Program-made: the position numbers and the translations under genes | The notes under the pieces: generated by a model | The model's input: the letters and a program-made list of their open reading frames with translations, nothing else | The model's database searches: none | What the model was told of the DNA's origin: nothing | Shown: positions 22,101 through 37,100 of the stretch, in pieces | How the letters are laid out: each line of letters opens with the position of its first letter | How positions within the stretch are numbered: the stretch's first letter is position 1 | Origin: Anseranas semipalmata | Lineage: Eukaryota; Chordata; Aves; Anseriformes; Anseranatidae | Length of the DNA stretch: 64,000 bases | Direction: 5' to 3' | Assembly: GCA_013399115.1 (NCBI GenBank) | Contig: VXAA01007177.1 | Span: 846,912 to 910,911, forward strand

Positions 22101-25100
22101 TTGCCACTGTACAGCCAGTTGACTTCACTTTTTATCAGGCCATCTCTGAATATTTTCATCAACATTCTGAGATGAAATGTGGTATCTGATACAATATAAT
22201 TTTTGCAATTTTCCAAAGTGGATTTATTAGTTCAACAGTGAAAAGTGCCTCTTGGGGCAGGTTGGAGGTAGTTGTGGAAAAAACAAGCAAGAAAACTTGG
22301 TGTTAAACTTGTCTTGCTAGATTTGGTTGAGTGCAGACCTCCTTTTCACTAAAATCTGTGCCTGTAATAAAGCAGTCATATTTAATATGCAACTCTTACT
22401 CTGCGATTTACTGCTATGCATTCTACAAACATGATGTTGCAGAATAGTTGCAATATAAATGTTATTTAGTATCTTTGAGAGGCATAACAGGAGACAGTTT
22501 CTGGTGATAGGAAACGTCATACTGTTATTCTAAAGATTTCTATTGACTTACAGTTGAATTGTGCTTCCTGTGGATTCCTCTGTGAAGGGTGCTGAAAGTT
22601 AGTATGTATGACGCAAAAGTCTTTTAGAAATGATTGGAGTGCTGTTTTATCTAGTGTATGCTATTTTAAAAGTACATTTGTTTTTACTCAGTTTGCCATA
22701 GAGGAATTGTAATGTCTGATAGATGTGTGATCTGTTTGTTTTTACTAAGTGGTTGCAATATGAGTTGGTTACAATGTTACTTGAATATTACTTAATTATT
22801 ACTTAAATAACTCTGTTTTGTTGTAGCAGAAAAAGAAAGCTAAGGCATTCAATCCTCCAATCCGTAGAAACTGGGAAAGTAATTACTTTGGGATGCCCCT
22901 ACAAGACCTGGTTACACTGGAGAAACCCATACCTCTGTTTGTTGAAAAATGTGTGCAATTCATTGAAGATACAGGTAAGATAGGAAAATTATTGGAGGAA
23001 AGACTTTCCCGCTTGCATACCAAGCAGTGTCTCTCATTTTGTGTTTTAAAGCACTCTTAGAATCTTACCCCAGAATTAAATAACTTCGTTGTGGGAAAAG
23101 CACATTTTAAAAATAGAATATGTTCTCTAAATTGTATGCTTAATATGTGATTGTCTTTTTCTTTATTTACACAAGTATTTCATTTGTTACTGACAAATGT
23201 TTGAAGTTTAATGTTTCCCGTAATTTAAAAAAAAGACTTCATTTTGTAATGCCGAATGACTTTTAACCCAGCAGCATTCCTATCTTGCATGTCTCACTGT
23301 TGCCGCTGTATTTTATGTAATATATTAAAAAGCTCTGAAATCCACTTTTTTCAGTTGCAGAAAACAGATACTTGATACGGTTTAAGTCAACTTTTTTTTC
23401 TTTTTGCTGGTTAACCTAGACTTGCATTTTAACTTGTTATGAAGAAAACTTTCTTTTCTATATACTGTGTATTTCTACATAAACAATACTAAGCAATTTA
23501 ATTTCCAGATTTCCAGCTTATTGTACATTATTAATGTGTGTTTGCACTAAGGTGAAATTTCACCTTTCTGTTTTCATCTTTCTTTTTTCTGCCTGGCTTC
23601 CTGGCCATGTGTTTGAGCCCTCTTGCTTTCAGCCTATTTACTGGGTGGTCATGAGGTGAATACGGTGATGTTAGTTGGTCTAACAGCAGACTACATTTGG
23701 GAGAGGGCAGTTGTTTTGAGGTTTGGGTGTGATTTGTGGTTAGACTTTGTGGTTTTTCTGTTGTTCTGTTTTTAAAGATGGAAAGCACTAATTTTTACTT
23801 TCTGTGAAGCTCTTGCTTGCTCCTGAAGTTGCATAAATGCTATATTGCTGCCTTTGAAGCAAATGAAGGCCTGAGGTTGAATAATTGCAGCTGAAACACA
23901 AGCAGGAACATCCTTTGGGTGCCTGCTGGTCAATATTGTTGAGAGCAGAGTGAAACAGCACCTTTTGTCAATGTTTTCTTAGTTCTGTAATACAGTTTTC
24001 GGCTGTAAGATGACAGTATAACTGTTTTAGAAAGAGTGAAACTGAAGAGTTTTCTTTCTGAAATTAAAATTCAATTTTGCTGCCACATATAAAAGTAGTA
24101 AGAATTTCCAGAAGATCTACTACAAGCAGTAAGCCTAATAGCTGTTTCTAAAGACTTCTGTAGTGCATTATTACAATAAAAAAAATAAAAAAAAAAAGTA
24201 GGTGAAACCTCAGGCAGTGATCTTTTGGGAGTCAAAGATGTAAGTATAAATCTGTCTTTAACCTTTACTTCCTATTGATCCTTTGCCTGCAGGTAAAAGC
24301 AGTATTTTCCTCCTTCTTACTTTCACTGTCCCTACCTCACCCCCAAAAAATGGGGAAGGAGAAAGAAGAGCATGGAGTAACAGAGCGGTATAGATAATTT
24401 AATATATATTTTGTTTGCTGCTGTATGTAGCAAAAGAAAAAAATTATGGGTGAGTCATGGTCTGAATTTGTGTTCTTTAAAAATGGCTACTTACAGCTAC
24501 TATATCTAGTTATTTAAAACAGACATTTTACCAGTAATGTCTTGGTAGACCAAATGACTTTTTAAAAAGTCTGTAGAATCTAGAAGTAATATCTTAAATC
24601 TGAGCATGTTTAGCATTGTGAGAATACTTTCAAATGAAAAAAATTATAAATCTAGATGTAAAGAAAATTCTCATTTCTGTCTGGCATCTGTTGAGTTTGT
24701 GGTAGGCTTTACAAGAAAATCTAGTATTTCTCTGAAAGGATTATTTTTACCAGTTTGTGGAGGGAGAGAGAGAGAGAGAGAAATCTGTAACAGAGTGGAA
24801 ACATGATTAGTCATCTTTTTTCCCTCATAATCATCAGATAACTCAAGCGCCCAGTAGATTTAACACTTTCCTCTCCTCTAATGACCTGTCTTTGAAGGTG
24901 TTCAGTTAAGCTGCTGATGGGTTCAGAATGTGTGGGGCTCCTCAAAAGTGGTGACTCGGGAGGTACTGCTTTTCCTTTAGCTGATTGCTTATGTGCGAGT
25001 TCTTCCTGGGTTGCTGCTGTGCAGGTACTGAAAGCTGGAGAATTTTAATTCTGGCCATATGTGTAAGCGGCGCAAAGCTTGTGCCATCTGTGTGCTTTGT

Positions 25101-28100
25101 GTGTGGCTGTGAAGACAGTAGTTGTCCTGCTGTTTCTGTTAATCATTTGGTAAAGATGGAACAAAACCCCTACTTTTGATCTGAATTAGTTTTTCTTCTC
25201 CTATTCCAGATTCTGTGTAAGTAGTTTTGGTTGTTCTTTTCAGCTCACATACTTGGCTCTGGGAGTTTTATTGTTGGTGTGTGTTACTTTTATATTAGGT
25301 TTATAATATATAATAATATAATAGTAATATTTATTGTATTGATATTATATTTATACAGAATATTAATTCTGTAGATATCTGATGAGATTCAAACCACATG
25401 TTGTAGTTCTTGCATCCTCCTCTTCGGATAGAACCTATTTTTGCCTTCAAGAGAGAAGCATGTTACAAGGGAAATTAACATTTCACTTGCATTGCCTTCA
25501 AGTCCTGTACTGAAACAGACTCACATCATTGACTTTGGGACTATCTGTTAGAAAATTCTACAAATACAGTTTTGGAGATAATCAGTCTGCAGAAGGCAAG
25601 TCAAGATCTATTAGCTTCAGACTGGAGTCCAGAATGGTGCCATTTCCATTTGATAAAGCTGTTGTATCAGCTGCTTGGCCCGGGGGAGTCCTCCGATACT
25701 TTAGCTGTCTCTTAGCAAGTCAGCCTACTGTTAGTACTAACTGCGTCTTCAGACATACCAGTGTTTACTATCATCGCCTGTCTTTCTACTCAAGATCTGT
25801 AGTCTTTTCCAACTCTGCTTGAATGAAGTTAATCAATATATTTCATTTACGGAGAGCATATGTGTTTAGCTTTTCCCTTTAAGGTACTTCATAGAGTTCA
25901 ACTCCGTCCCTTTGTATTATCACATGCAATTTGCATTGTGACTGAATTAGTTTTTTTTTTTTTTTTAAATGAAGATACAGCTAACCTCAAATTGAAGGGC
26001 TAATCTCATTTTTTAATGTTCTCTCTCTCTGCCTCGTGAAAATATAAAAGGTGGTGCTTTATACCCACTTTTCTGAATTGTGTCTGATGCTAAAAAGTAC
26101 CTAGTGTAGAACACAGTTTTCTCTGTTTGCTTTGGATGCTCAGATAAGATCAGAAAGTGTTCCTGAAGATTCTTACTCCAACATAAACCTTAAAGAATTG
26201 AGAGCATGCAGAAAATACCATCCGATTTTTCTGTCTTATCATGCTGCTTTGGAATATCCTCACATTTGAAAAAATGAGTACGCACCAGTGGAAGAGGAAC
26301 AATTTGGAAGAATTAAAGTAAATCCAGGAGGTGAAAAATTCTAGCCTTTTCTAACTCAACGGATTTTTTGTCTGAAGGAGCCATAGGAATCCTGTCAGGG
26401 TAAAGCTAGATCTGGTGAAGATAAGGGGTCCTAAATCAAGGTATACATGTGTAGATACCTACATGTGAAAGTATTTTCTGGGTGTTCCTGTTTAGGTTGG
26501 TATTTTCCAGGAGGAATTTTTATTCTGGACTGGATTTGCTCTATGGAGTCAAATAATTTCTGTTTTTCAAAGATGAAGTAGGGCTCAAATCTCTTTGGAA
26601 ACTTTTCTTGATAGCATTGCAAGTAGAAACTGGGGGAGTGAAGTGTTAAATGCTTGAGCAGATCTAAACCTGGTAAGTGGTAAGTACATATCAGAACCCC
26701 CATTTTGGCAGCAGTGTGTGCTGTTGTTGACGCTAATAGTGCAAAGCAGAAATAGCTCATAATATTTTGCTTTGTTGGAACCTATTGATTAAAAAAAATA
26801 CATACCATATCATGTAAGATTATCTTAATTTAATAACACTGTCATTTCTGGGGAAGGAATGAGGAAAACTTGCCTAAATACCATAAACAAACTCTATGTG
26901 GGCATTCACATGTTGTCCATGATTATAGAAAAATGTTTTCTCCATCCAAACCTTTCATTTTTGAATTCATGGTAATTATAGCAGGATGAGTAATCTTTTG
27001 GTTGGTTGTCAGAGCTCTTGTTGATTCATTGAACAGGATGATCAAAAGAATTTTTAACTCTCAGGTAAGTAACTTGATAATGGTTAATTATCAAGCTTTC
27101 CACTAAACGTCTTGGGATAAAGATATAATGTGTTCAGGAAAACTTATTTTCTGGTAAAGATATTACAATTTTATCTGTAACCTTTTACAGACTGTGTCAC
27201 CAGTGATTATAAAAGTGCTTATATAGTATAATTTATAAGCTGCTGATGTTTGTATGCTTTTACCTCTGTCACCTTCTTATTAAATCACTACGTAACTTGC
27301 TTTTGAGGGCAGCTACTTAAATTGGCTACTTAAATTGACTTTTTGACATTAACAGTTATTTTCAGCTATAGGCTTCTAAAACAAGGTTTTGAGGATTCTT
27401 TTGGTGCATTTTGTTGCTTACTCCGGATGGAATGAATAGAGGGCCATTTTGTTACCTCACTTAAACTTTTTAAGTGTATTGGTGTTCTGTAATCTAGATT
27501 TATGGAAATGTACACAGCAGGGAAGCATAGTTAGCATCAAAACTACAGTTCAGTTTTGCTTTTTAAGAAAATTGTAGTGGCTGTTTTTGTATGGAGCTGA
27601 TGGTGCTACAGTAGGATGTAGCAGAAAACTAACTTCTGATTTTTTTTTTCTATTCAGTGTAGACTTTTTTTTTTTTAGTACATCTTATTTTTTCTTAGCA
27701 CAGGCAGCGGAATTGAGATAATTTTTGAAGCTCAACTGTTTGTTAACTGTACTAATATTGTGAATTCTGTGATTGTGCATTTCTCTTTAAGAACTGTCAC
27801 ATGGAGAGTAAGAAGGATATTCTTTCAGAGTTCTCTAGTATTACATGAATTTTGCATAGCTACCCAGACTCAAAAGTAGTCAGTTTTGTTTGAGAGAGAG
27901 GAACGCAGGTTTCTGAAGGCTGATTAAATGCTTAACTTCAACAAAATAATGTTTTCTGGCTCAGTGTTGTTAGTATGATTGAATTTTATATTGCAAAGCA
28001 ATGGAAAAATATCTGTTGAATGTTAATTCTGTTCTAAAATTTAAGTGTAAAAAGTTAGTGTTTATGGCAAGTTCATAGCTTGAGTATTTTGATATAGTTG

Positions 28101-31100
28101 CATAGTGACATTTTTATGCTGTTTTGTATGCCACCAATTTGTTTTCAAGTACTGTTTGTCTAAGTGTTATTGAACACATACAGTTGTTGATTACTTTTAA
28201 CTTTCCCAGACTTCTAATAATTTGGGCTAAAATTATTCATGCTAACTATTCATATTAGTATGTGAGCTTTTCTTTTTTAATATTTAAATATTGCTTTAAT
28301 TAGTGTTTTGGATTTTATTTCTTAGGTATTCATTGCTAAATGATAGGTGAAAAGTTTGATACAAATAACACTTCAGCCTGTTTACCAAGTAAGGAGGCAT
28401 CAAATTAATATTATGAATACTTGCACAGTTTGCCATTTAATAAATTTAGTGCTCGACTTCGTGCAACTGGAAAGTGCTGCTTGCAGGATCTGTGGGGGGC
28501 CCTGCTGGTAAATAGCCTGAGCGTGAGTCAGCAGTGCTTCCTGCTAACCATGGAGGCTGAGGATGATGCATTGGACTGTCCCAACAGAAGGGTAGGCAGT
28601 AAATTAACAGAAGTGATCATTCCTCTTTACTCAGCACTTGTTAGACTTCATCCGAAAGGTGATGTTTCTTTCTAAGAAAGAAAGGTGTAGATAAACTTGG
28701 GTGATTCTAGCCGAAAGAGGGCTGGAGCTTATGACCTGTGAGGAGAGGCAGTGGGAACTGGATTGGTTCAGCTTGGAGAGAGAAGGGCTAAGGAGAATGC
28801 TAAAAGTGGCCTTCTACCTATGAGGGGTAACTGAGATGATGGAGCCAGGTACTAAAGTACTGAAGTGCATGGCAGGAGAACTAGAAACAATGATCGTTAA
28901 AATTGGAGGTTCCAACTAGATAGAAAGGAAAAAACTCTTGCTCTGAGGATTATTTAAACACTGGTTCAGGTTACCCACAGTCGTTGTGGGCTCTCTGTCC
29001 TTGGAGGTATTCAAGATCAGATTAGACAAAGACCTACACAACTTAATCTGAATTTAGCAATTTAGCATTTTTTGAGCAGAAGGTTGGACTAGATGACCTC
29101 CTGAGGTCCCTTCCAAGCAGAGTGATTCTGTGATCACTTCAGTTTGTTCTTTGCAACTTTGGAATTAATCAGCAGGGAGGAAACTCTGTCCAAACTCAAG
29201 AGGAGGGGGAAACAGGCATCAGTTGTTTCTTCTAATGGAAGACTGACTACCAGATGGATAGAGGGAGGAGCACACGTGTTAATTTATTAGTGTGTGAGAA
29301 TCATTGAAAACTGTAAACAAATATGTTTTGAAATATTCATAAACACATGTTGTGCAGTTGAACTGTATTGCTAATTAAGGTATCTCTTCAAAGGGAACTT
29401 CATAGGAATCGTATAAAGAATTTCTACACAATGCAGACAAGACCAAGACGTCTGTACTTAGGGTTATGTTGCACCTCTTATTCCCCTACCTTTCTCCGTG
29501 CCCAAAGTGACCAAACAATTAATATGTTTAGACTAATAGATCTAGCCCATTTTTAATGAAGAATGTACCTTTGGCAAATACAGAAAAAGTGAATTGCTGT
29601 TTCTCATGTCATTTTAATTGAAGGATTTTATTCTTTTTTTTTTTTTTTTAATGAACAGGCCACAAAATATGAGGTTGAGTAACATTTCATAAAATGGTTG
29701 GCAGCTTGTTTAATAATCGGTGAATGAAAATTATAGAACTGTTAATTCAGCATTGGATGAGAGCTTCCTATTTTGGAGTCTTCCTAGAAGTACTGCTTAT
29801 TTTTTTATTCTGCTTACTTTTTATTGAACATTTCAATATTTTATACATTATTGTGAAAAGCAGTCAGCCATTGATTTTTGGTTCTGTTTTGTCTGAATCG
29901 AATGTCATGAATCTTTAAATGTCAGTGTTTATGTGCACAGACTAGGAATGTTTTAAATGTAGAATTTTAAATGTATTTACATAATTTAATTTAGGGTTAG
30001 ACTTTTCTCACTTGAAAAGAATTTGGGTCCTTTGCTCTGTAGTTACATTCTTGGTGTACGTAGAAATTACCATTCTGGATCAGCGAGGTGGAGGTTCCTT
30101 TAGTCCTGTGTAGTCTGACTGGCACAGGGGTTGAGAAGAGGTGCACTGGGTCAGTCTGTGGAATAAAATTATGGAGTGATACAGATCACAAAATTTACAA
30201 AGGTAACTGTGAGAATGATCATCTTGGCTGCTGTAGTAGCAAGTGATTCCTGAAAAATTCAGTTGGTCACTGTAGGGGAAGGAATTAAACTGGGGAGAAA
30301 CAGACTCGCTGTGTTTAGATGGCATGCATTCAGGAATGTAGGCAGTACAATGATAGTGAGAACCTGGCTACAGATGCCAAGTTGGCAGATACTGTGTGAC
30401 TCTTAGGCAGGCTAAATATTAGTATAGCTGTTGTCACTCAGGAGAAGGCTTGAAAATCATCATAGAAGCTGTCTGGAAACATCGACTCCCAGTACTTGGT
30501 ATCAAACAAGCAAAAAGAATTAAAAAGAGTGTATGGGGAAAAATGATACTATAGTGTAACTCCATGTTATGCACACAGCTTTAATACTGGTTACAGCTTG
30601 GATCGGTCTGTCTTAGAGTAGAAAAGAATTTGGAAAAGACACAGCACAGGCCAATAATGGTAACTTTTGGTTTAAGAAGGACTGAACTGATCAGCTTAGA
30701 AAATTTCTGAGGAAGGGAATGATATAAATTAAAAAACAAAAACAAAAAAACAAACGTGATTGGTGCTGACAAAGAGCAGAGAACTCACTGCTTGTTAACG
30801 TACACAAAAAAGATTTCATGAAAATTTCAGATACCAACCATAAAACCAGTATGTTTTCATGATGTACAGTACTGAATTATGAAACCGTCTCTGGCAGGAG
30901 TTGTTGTAAAGACCACAAGTAAATGACTTAAAGGGGTTTAGGTGAATTAGTGGAGGATAAATCCTCAAATGGTGATTACACCTTATGCAAAAGCATTTGT
31001 AAGCCACCATCTGCAGGAAGATGGGAGGATATATCGCAGAAAAATTGCTGTTTTCTTCTCCCACTGCTCCTTCCAGTCTCCTGAAATATGTACTACTTAC

Positions 31101-34100
31101 TGGTGTGGAAACTGGATGCAGTGCTAGGCAGACCTTGGTCTGCCCTTGTGCTGGAGTTAGTCTGTTCTGTGGAGGAGCCAAGAGCTGTGGAGTTTCAATG
31201 GGTGAACTGCAGTGTCATGATTGAAGATGTTGATGTAACAGACATTGCAGAGACCTGGTTGGGTAGTAAAACAAAAATGAAAAACCAGGGAGAATTGAAG
31301 CTTTACTTAAAAATCACATCATGGGACTTCTAAGTGCATGTATGCACACAAACAGATTAAACTTGTCTCCTTGTGCGCCTTAGAAAAACAGTATAATGAC
31401 AGTTGACCAACTGTTGCGTGAAGTGTTATCTTCTACAATATATAAGCAAGAAAAAATATTTTTGTGTGAGGAATGTAAAAGACAAATTTAGTTAGCTTGA
31501 TCCAGAATTGCAGTACTTAGCTGCTGTTCTTGGAAGATGCCTAAATTCAGTAGGCATCTCCTGAAAATCTTCTGAAATTCTGTAAGTTATCTTTTCCAGC
31601 ATCTCAGAGCTGTAATGATCTGAGCAAAGAGGTGTCCACTGTGTGGTGAAATAGGGAAAAAAAGCCCACCAGCTACTACCATAGGGCATCTCCCAGTTCA
31701 AATATTCAAGGTTTAAACACTACTACTAAACAGTGACTGAATCAGACTTCTCAGAAAATGCTATTGCAGCAGATTCAATTCTCTTTGTGCAGAAAGAAAT
31801 TGAATAGTAGTTGGATAAAACATAGCATACCCTGGGGCTGTGGGGGCTGCAACTGAGAATTCTCCCATACTAAACGATCCTAGCTTGTTCTTGTCTACCA
31901 GTGATTTTTTTGTATTCCTTTATTTACAACTTTGGCAACGGGAATACAAAGAATTTCTGTCTGATAGCATTCGGGGCACTTTTTTGAAGACAGGTTTGAA
32001 ACCCCTCCAGCTGTGGAAATCATTGAATCCCACATTTTGCCCTGTGCCACCAATTTATATCTCCTGGTGCTTTTTGAGGACATCGGTGAATAGTGCTCTG
32101 TTTTTTGAAAGGACTGTTTAGGTAAATACTTACAAGAGAAGACTCTTGGCTATGTATTTGGAAAGCTAAATGGAGGGTTTATTGAAGAAAAAATACTCAA
32201 AAGTTACTTAGGTAGCCATGATGGAGCCAGTAAGGAGATGTGTGAGTTGTGGAGGCATTAAGAGGGAAAAAATGGAGTTAGAAGAGTGAGAATCAGCAAA
32301 TTAATTGATGTAACGTTCCCAGCGGTATGAAGTAGTTAAGTGCATTCTTGGAGCATGTACTTGGAGTACATTGGAGCATGTTAGCAGGATTCCTAGAGTT
32401 TGTTGGTAATAGAAACGCTTGGTGACTACTGTGTGACAGAGGAGTTGCTGTGTTGACTTGGTAGTGTAAAATGCAGTCAGTTACTGGGCTGTGATGGTAA
32501 AGAGCCAAGAGATTTCATAGAGCTCTAAAACTTGAAATTTTTAAATAAAACCACGTACTGCTACGGAGATGGAGCATATAGATAATTTTGCATCCATAAA
32601 GATGGAGAATTATGGAACTACAAACTGGCTGTCTTCCTTAATGGTTTCCAAATCAACAAAGAAAAAGATTATGGGTAACTGTGATTAGCAGGATGAATGC
32701 TTTCATTTAGTGAGTAGCTGTGGGCAAAACAGATAGTGATGTGATCGGATGCATAATCAATGGAGTGGAGTGTGCGATTGTGAGTGTGTATGTGTGTGTT
32801 TGTGTGTTCATAATAAAGGTATGGATCTATATTGTAATGTTGTCTACCTGGAATGGCTGCTACAATTATGACAACTCTGTAACACATAATAAGACAAGGT
32901 AATAATGAGAAACCTGGAGAACCTCTGCTTCCTAACACTTCCCCTCTCCTCATATTAAATGGAGTAGTGTAATCACAAGATAACTGGTATTTCCCATTTT
33001 GATGGTCCTATATGACTATAATGGTTAACATGTTACTTTTTAGGCACTTAGATTTGTGTTCCTACCTACGGTTTCTGAATAAATGATTATGACTAGTTCT
33101 GTTTTGCTCTGTAGTACGTAACCTTGTTTTTTGAAATTTTTTTTCCCTCCTTCTAAGGATTGTGTACTGAAGGCCTGTACCGTGTTAGTGGGAATAAAAC
33201 AGATCAAGACAACATTCAGAAACAGTTTGATCAAGGTAATGAGATTTTATTATTTAAAGCCAAAACAACTTGAATTCTCCATGGATTTATAAGATAGTTC
33301 AGTCAATGTAAATGTGTTGTACTTTCAAACTGATTTCCATAGCACAGGGTGGTCAGTGCTCTGGTAGGTTGTGCTGATATAGTTCAGGTTATAACTAATG
33401 AAGCTGTGTGTAAACTAAGGATGGGATAGAATCTTGTAGCCAGTTAAAACTGATTTTAAGTGCTGCTTGTGGAATTTCTGGGTGGTATTCTAGTTGTATA
33501 AATGAGTTTAAATGCACTCCTAAGTGCTCCTTGTGTTAGGTTCATCAGTCCTAGGCATTCACTTCCCTCCTTCACTTCCCCAAAATGTAGAAAGCTCTCT
33601 TGAATAATATGGATTAAGAGTTAAATCTTGATAATGAATTTGTAATACCACCTTTCTCATGTTGGAATGTACTGGAATATGATTGGTAGATAATGCTGTT
33701 CGTTTGGATGTGTTGAGAGGGTCAGCATTATTTTTTCTTCCTGCTTTCTCATTTAATTTATGATCTAAATTGATCTTTCAAAATGGAAAACAAAACAAAA
33801 ATATTTTAAAAGCCCTTTCGGATATTAATCATGAAATTGAGTCTGTGTGAAATAGTAAAATTCCTCCTAGATGATAAGGAGAATAAATGTACTTTTTTTT
33901 TTTAATGCCTCATTTTGTGCCATTTCAGATTATCTGATATAATGCTAGATTTTCTTCTGTCACTGTATTAGACGATGTTCCTGGTGGAGTGGACTTTTCA
34001 AAAGTTTTCAAATTATATAGCATGACTTTTATATTGTTATAAATTTTAGTTAAAACAATCTCTAGTTATAAAACAAAGCTTCTGTTATTTGGGAATCTAG

Positions 34101-37100
34101 CAGGAAGTTGTATGGCCATGTACAATCACTGGCATGTGTTATTTTTTCTTAAAAGGCTTCATGTGGCCACATGAACAAGATCACATGAATTCTGCAAATT
34201 GTGCCAGTTTTTAACAAAATTTTGGGAAATAGATTTTAAAACTCATTCTTGAGCAAAATTGATTATCAGAAGCCAGTCAATGTCAAATAGAAAAGCATTT
34301 AAGTCCACAAGGAGAGCTAAACAACTTTATTTTCTGCTGCTTTCTTAGCACTGTCAGATGCTATCGTAATGCTTTCTTAATACTGTCAGACTTTATTTGA
34401 TTTCATGTGTGTCAGAGTGATGGTAGCTTATCCACTGGTTCACCCTATCAAGCGTTTTTGACAAATATTTGGCAACATTTTTGTTTTCAGCATTTTTAAT
34501 AAATTCTTGCTTTCATAAAATGCTATGAAGAATGATAGCTGTAGGTTTTACTTACAGTGCTGTTTAATTTTGTCTTACAGATCATGATATCAGTCTAGAG
34601 TCTATGGAAGTGACAGTAAATGCTGTGGCTGGGGCTCTTAAAGCTTTTTTTGCTGATCTGCCAGATCCATTAATTCCTTACTCTTTGCATCAAGAGTTGT
34701 TAGAAACATCAAGTAAGTAATAAACAATTGTGTCTTGATTTTATTTTTTTCACATTGATTGCCATTATTGCCATTTTTAGTTCATTGTAAGTTGAAAGGA
34801 AAGGGCTAGCTGCACTGTTTTTTATTTTTAAATTGCTTAGGTGTGCCCAATTTTTGTTAATGTTCTTTGAAGTTAACGGAACTATATGATGAAGTAAAGT
34901 TATTACATTAGTTTTTCTACATAAGTTGTGGTTTGTTATTTCCCCTTTACCTAGGAAATATAGTTGGAGGAATCTCCTTTTTTTCCATTCTGTGTTAGTG
35001 CTTCATATGATGAAAACTCTTGGAAATGTATGGTAATTGTTAAACGGATGAGAGGGAGGGGTGGAAACACCTTGATGAATTCATAATAGTAGTCTGAATT
35101 CAAAGTATGTCTGTAGAAATCAGAAATGTATATTTTTGCTGTACTTAAACTCTTGCATTGGCATTCAAACTCTTTTTGAACTCCGTGTAAGATGAAATGG
35201 TTAACTGTATTAACAAATGCTTCAAGTGAAAAGATGACTAAATTGTTCCCTTTTCTTCAAGAGTATCTCTCTTGGGATCAGTTTGGGCGATTGCACTGGC
35301 AGCAAACCTTTAGAAAAATACTGCTATACATTTTTTTGCAGGATACAGCTGTGACATCCAATATTCTTAATGCTTTTTGTCCAAAATATGAAAATATCAA
35401 TGTAAATCTAAGGCTTGGGCCTGGACTTGATTAATGTACATTCCATTAGAAATTTTGTATTTTTGGATGACATCTATAAATGCTTATTTTTTTATATTTT
35501 TGCTGTACTTTTCAGGCAAATCCCTTGTTTAATATAGTTATGGTTAGGTTTTATATTTTTTCATATCAGTTAAACTACAATCAAAACCTGCACTAGCTTA
35601 GAATATACAATATAGGTGGTCTTATTTTTTTCAAATGCAATTGATACTGCATTACACTTCTATTTGGGATACATTGAAACATATAACATTACTTTATGAC
35701 TAGGGTACTATGTACTAGGGTACATTAAATTTCTTTTTAGCAATGCAGTGAAGTATTAGAGTTGAGCTTGTATTCCTTTTTCAGATGAGTCATCATGGAA
35801 TGGAAGTACATTCTGCAGAATGTATCGGTTACAGTATTTTAGTGGTGTTTTTCATAAGTGTTTTAGCAGCAGTGTTAATTTTTCCCTAATAATTTCTTTT
35901 ATTCATTTAGGTTTAAGATTTTCCGAGCTGAGTGGGACAGGCTTTGATAATTACATATTACTTAACTGTAGCATACCAAACTTAAATATTGAAGTCTTTC
36001 TATTGAAACAAACCTTTCTACACAGTAGGACATGGCAAAATGGGATTATGTACAATAGCAATTTATGGAACATAATTTTGAGAGAGGGAGCTAGTGTTCT
36101 TTCATATGTGAATATTTGGTGGGATGGTATGGATTCATCTAACTCTCACACCTGTGTCAACAATTTGATTGCAAGAGAGTCATGTTTCCCCATTTTTCTA
36201 CTGTAAAACTGGTAAGTTGTGGAATTTTGTTTCTGTTGATAGATCCTGAGTTACCTGAACCCAACTGCGAGTTCATTTCAAGTTTTAAACCAGTATCAGC
36301 TTCTTACTATACATAATTCGGTGTCACAAGTAGCGCTTCTCTGCTGTAAATTCTTATAATTTGTTATTTTATTCCATAGTCCTTTTCCTGTTGTTTGCTT
36401 CCTCTTTGAAACAGAAATAATATCCCTTGGGCCTGTGAAAAGCTCTGCTCTGCTTTAAATAGTGTATTTAAAATAGCTGCACAAGGCTTATTCATAGTTT
36501 TTTATTATTTGACTGGTAAGCTTAAGATTTTCTAAGTTCATTAAAGTCTTCCGTCCCCCAATCTTTGTGAAACTTGGGTCTGTATGAATCTTATGATATA
36601 TTAAGTCACAACATCTTGCAAGCAGAGGAAAATCTTACAAATGGCTCTGTTACATTGTTAGTTGTTATTCTACAAGCCAATGAGTTAGTCAAGCGATGAT
36701 GGTCTGCTGTTAAATACAAATAAATAATTCTATGTAAATACATAAAAATATTTTTGTGTTTAGATGGCTGCCTCTCTATGACGAAAAAGTTATTCTTTGC
36801 ATGTAAATTGGAATTTTATTAAATATTTTCTCACTTGCTGTTTCTCTGTGGGTATCTTATCTGTACTTTTTATAGTGGGAGAATATTTAGCAACACTTTA
36901 TTCAGTATTTCTTTCTAAATGTATGAGAAAATGTCGCTTATTTCTATAGAGATCCCGGATAGGACAGAACGGCTACATGAGTTAAAAGAAATTGTGAAGA
37001 AATTCCACCCAGTGAACTACGATGTCTTCAAATACGTGATAACGCATCTAAACAGGTTTAGTATTTTTCTACTAAAATTTTGTTTAATTTGTAATAATTG

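Larger units (their letters stand above)
22975..33157 (+). other. ARHGAP5: ARHGAP5 intron 3
   Basis: A 10.2-kb phase-1 intron. It contains an AG microsatellite at 24763-24781, a candidate 52-nt cryptic exon at 27013-27064, a sense CR1 at about 28445-29136, and otherwise AT-rich sequence. A weak resemblance to a CR1 endonuclease segment near 31200-31260 is too degraded to call. Confidence 0.9.

Noticed and set aside
31190..31270. Resemblance to a CR1 endonuclease segment (DIAETW)
   Set aside because: Only a few residues match the remembered D-I-x-x-I-x-E-T-W pattern and the surroundings do not support an element.
35820..36206. 128-codon open frame in intron 5
   Set aside because: AT-rich, no recognisable domain, and inside an intron between two confirmed exons; best taken as chance.
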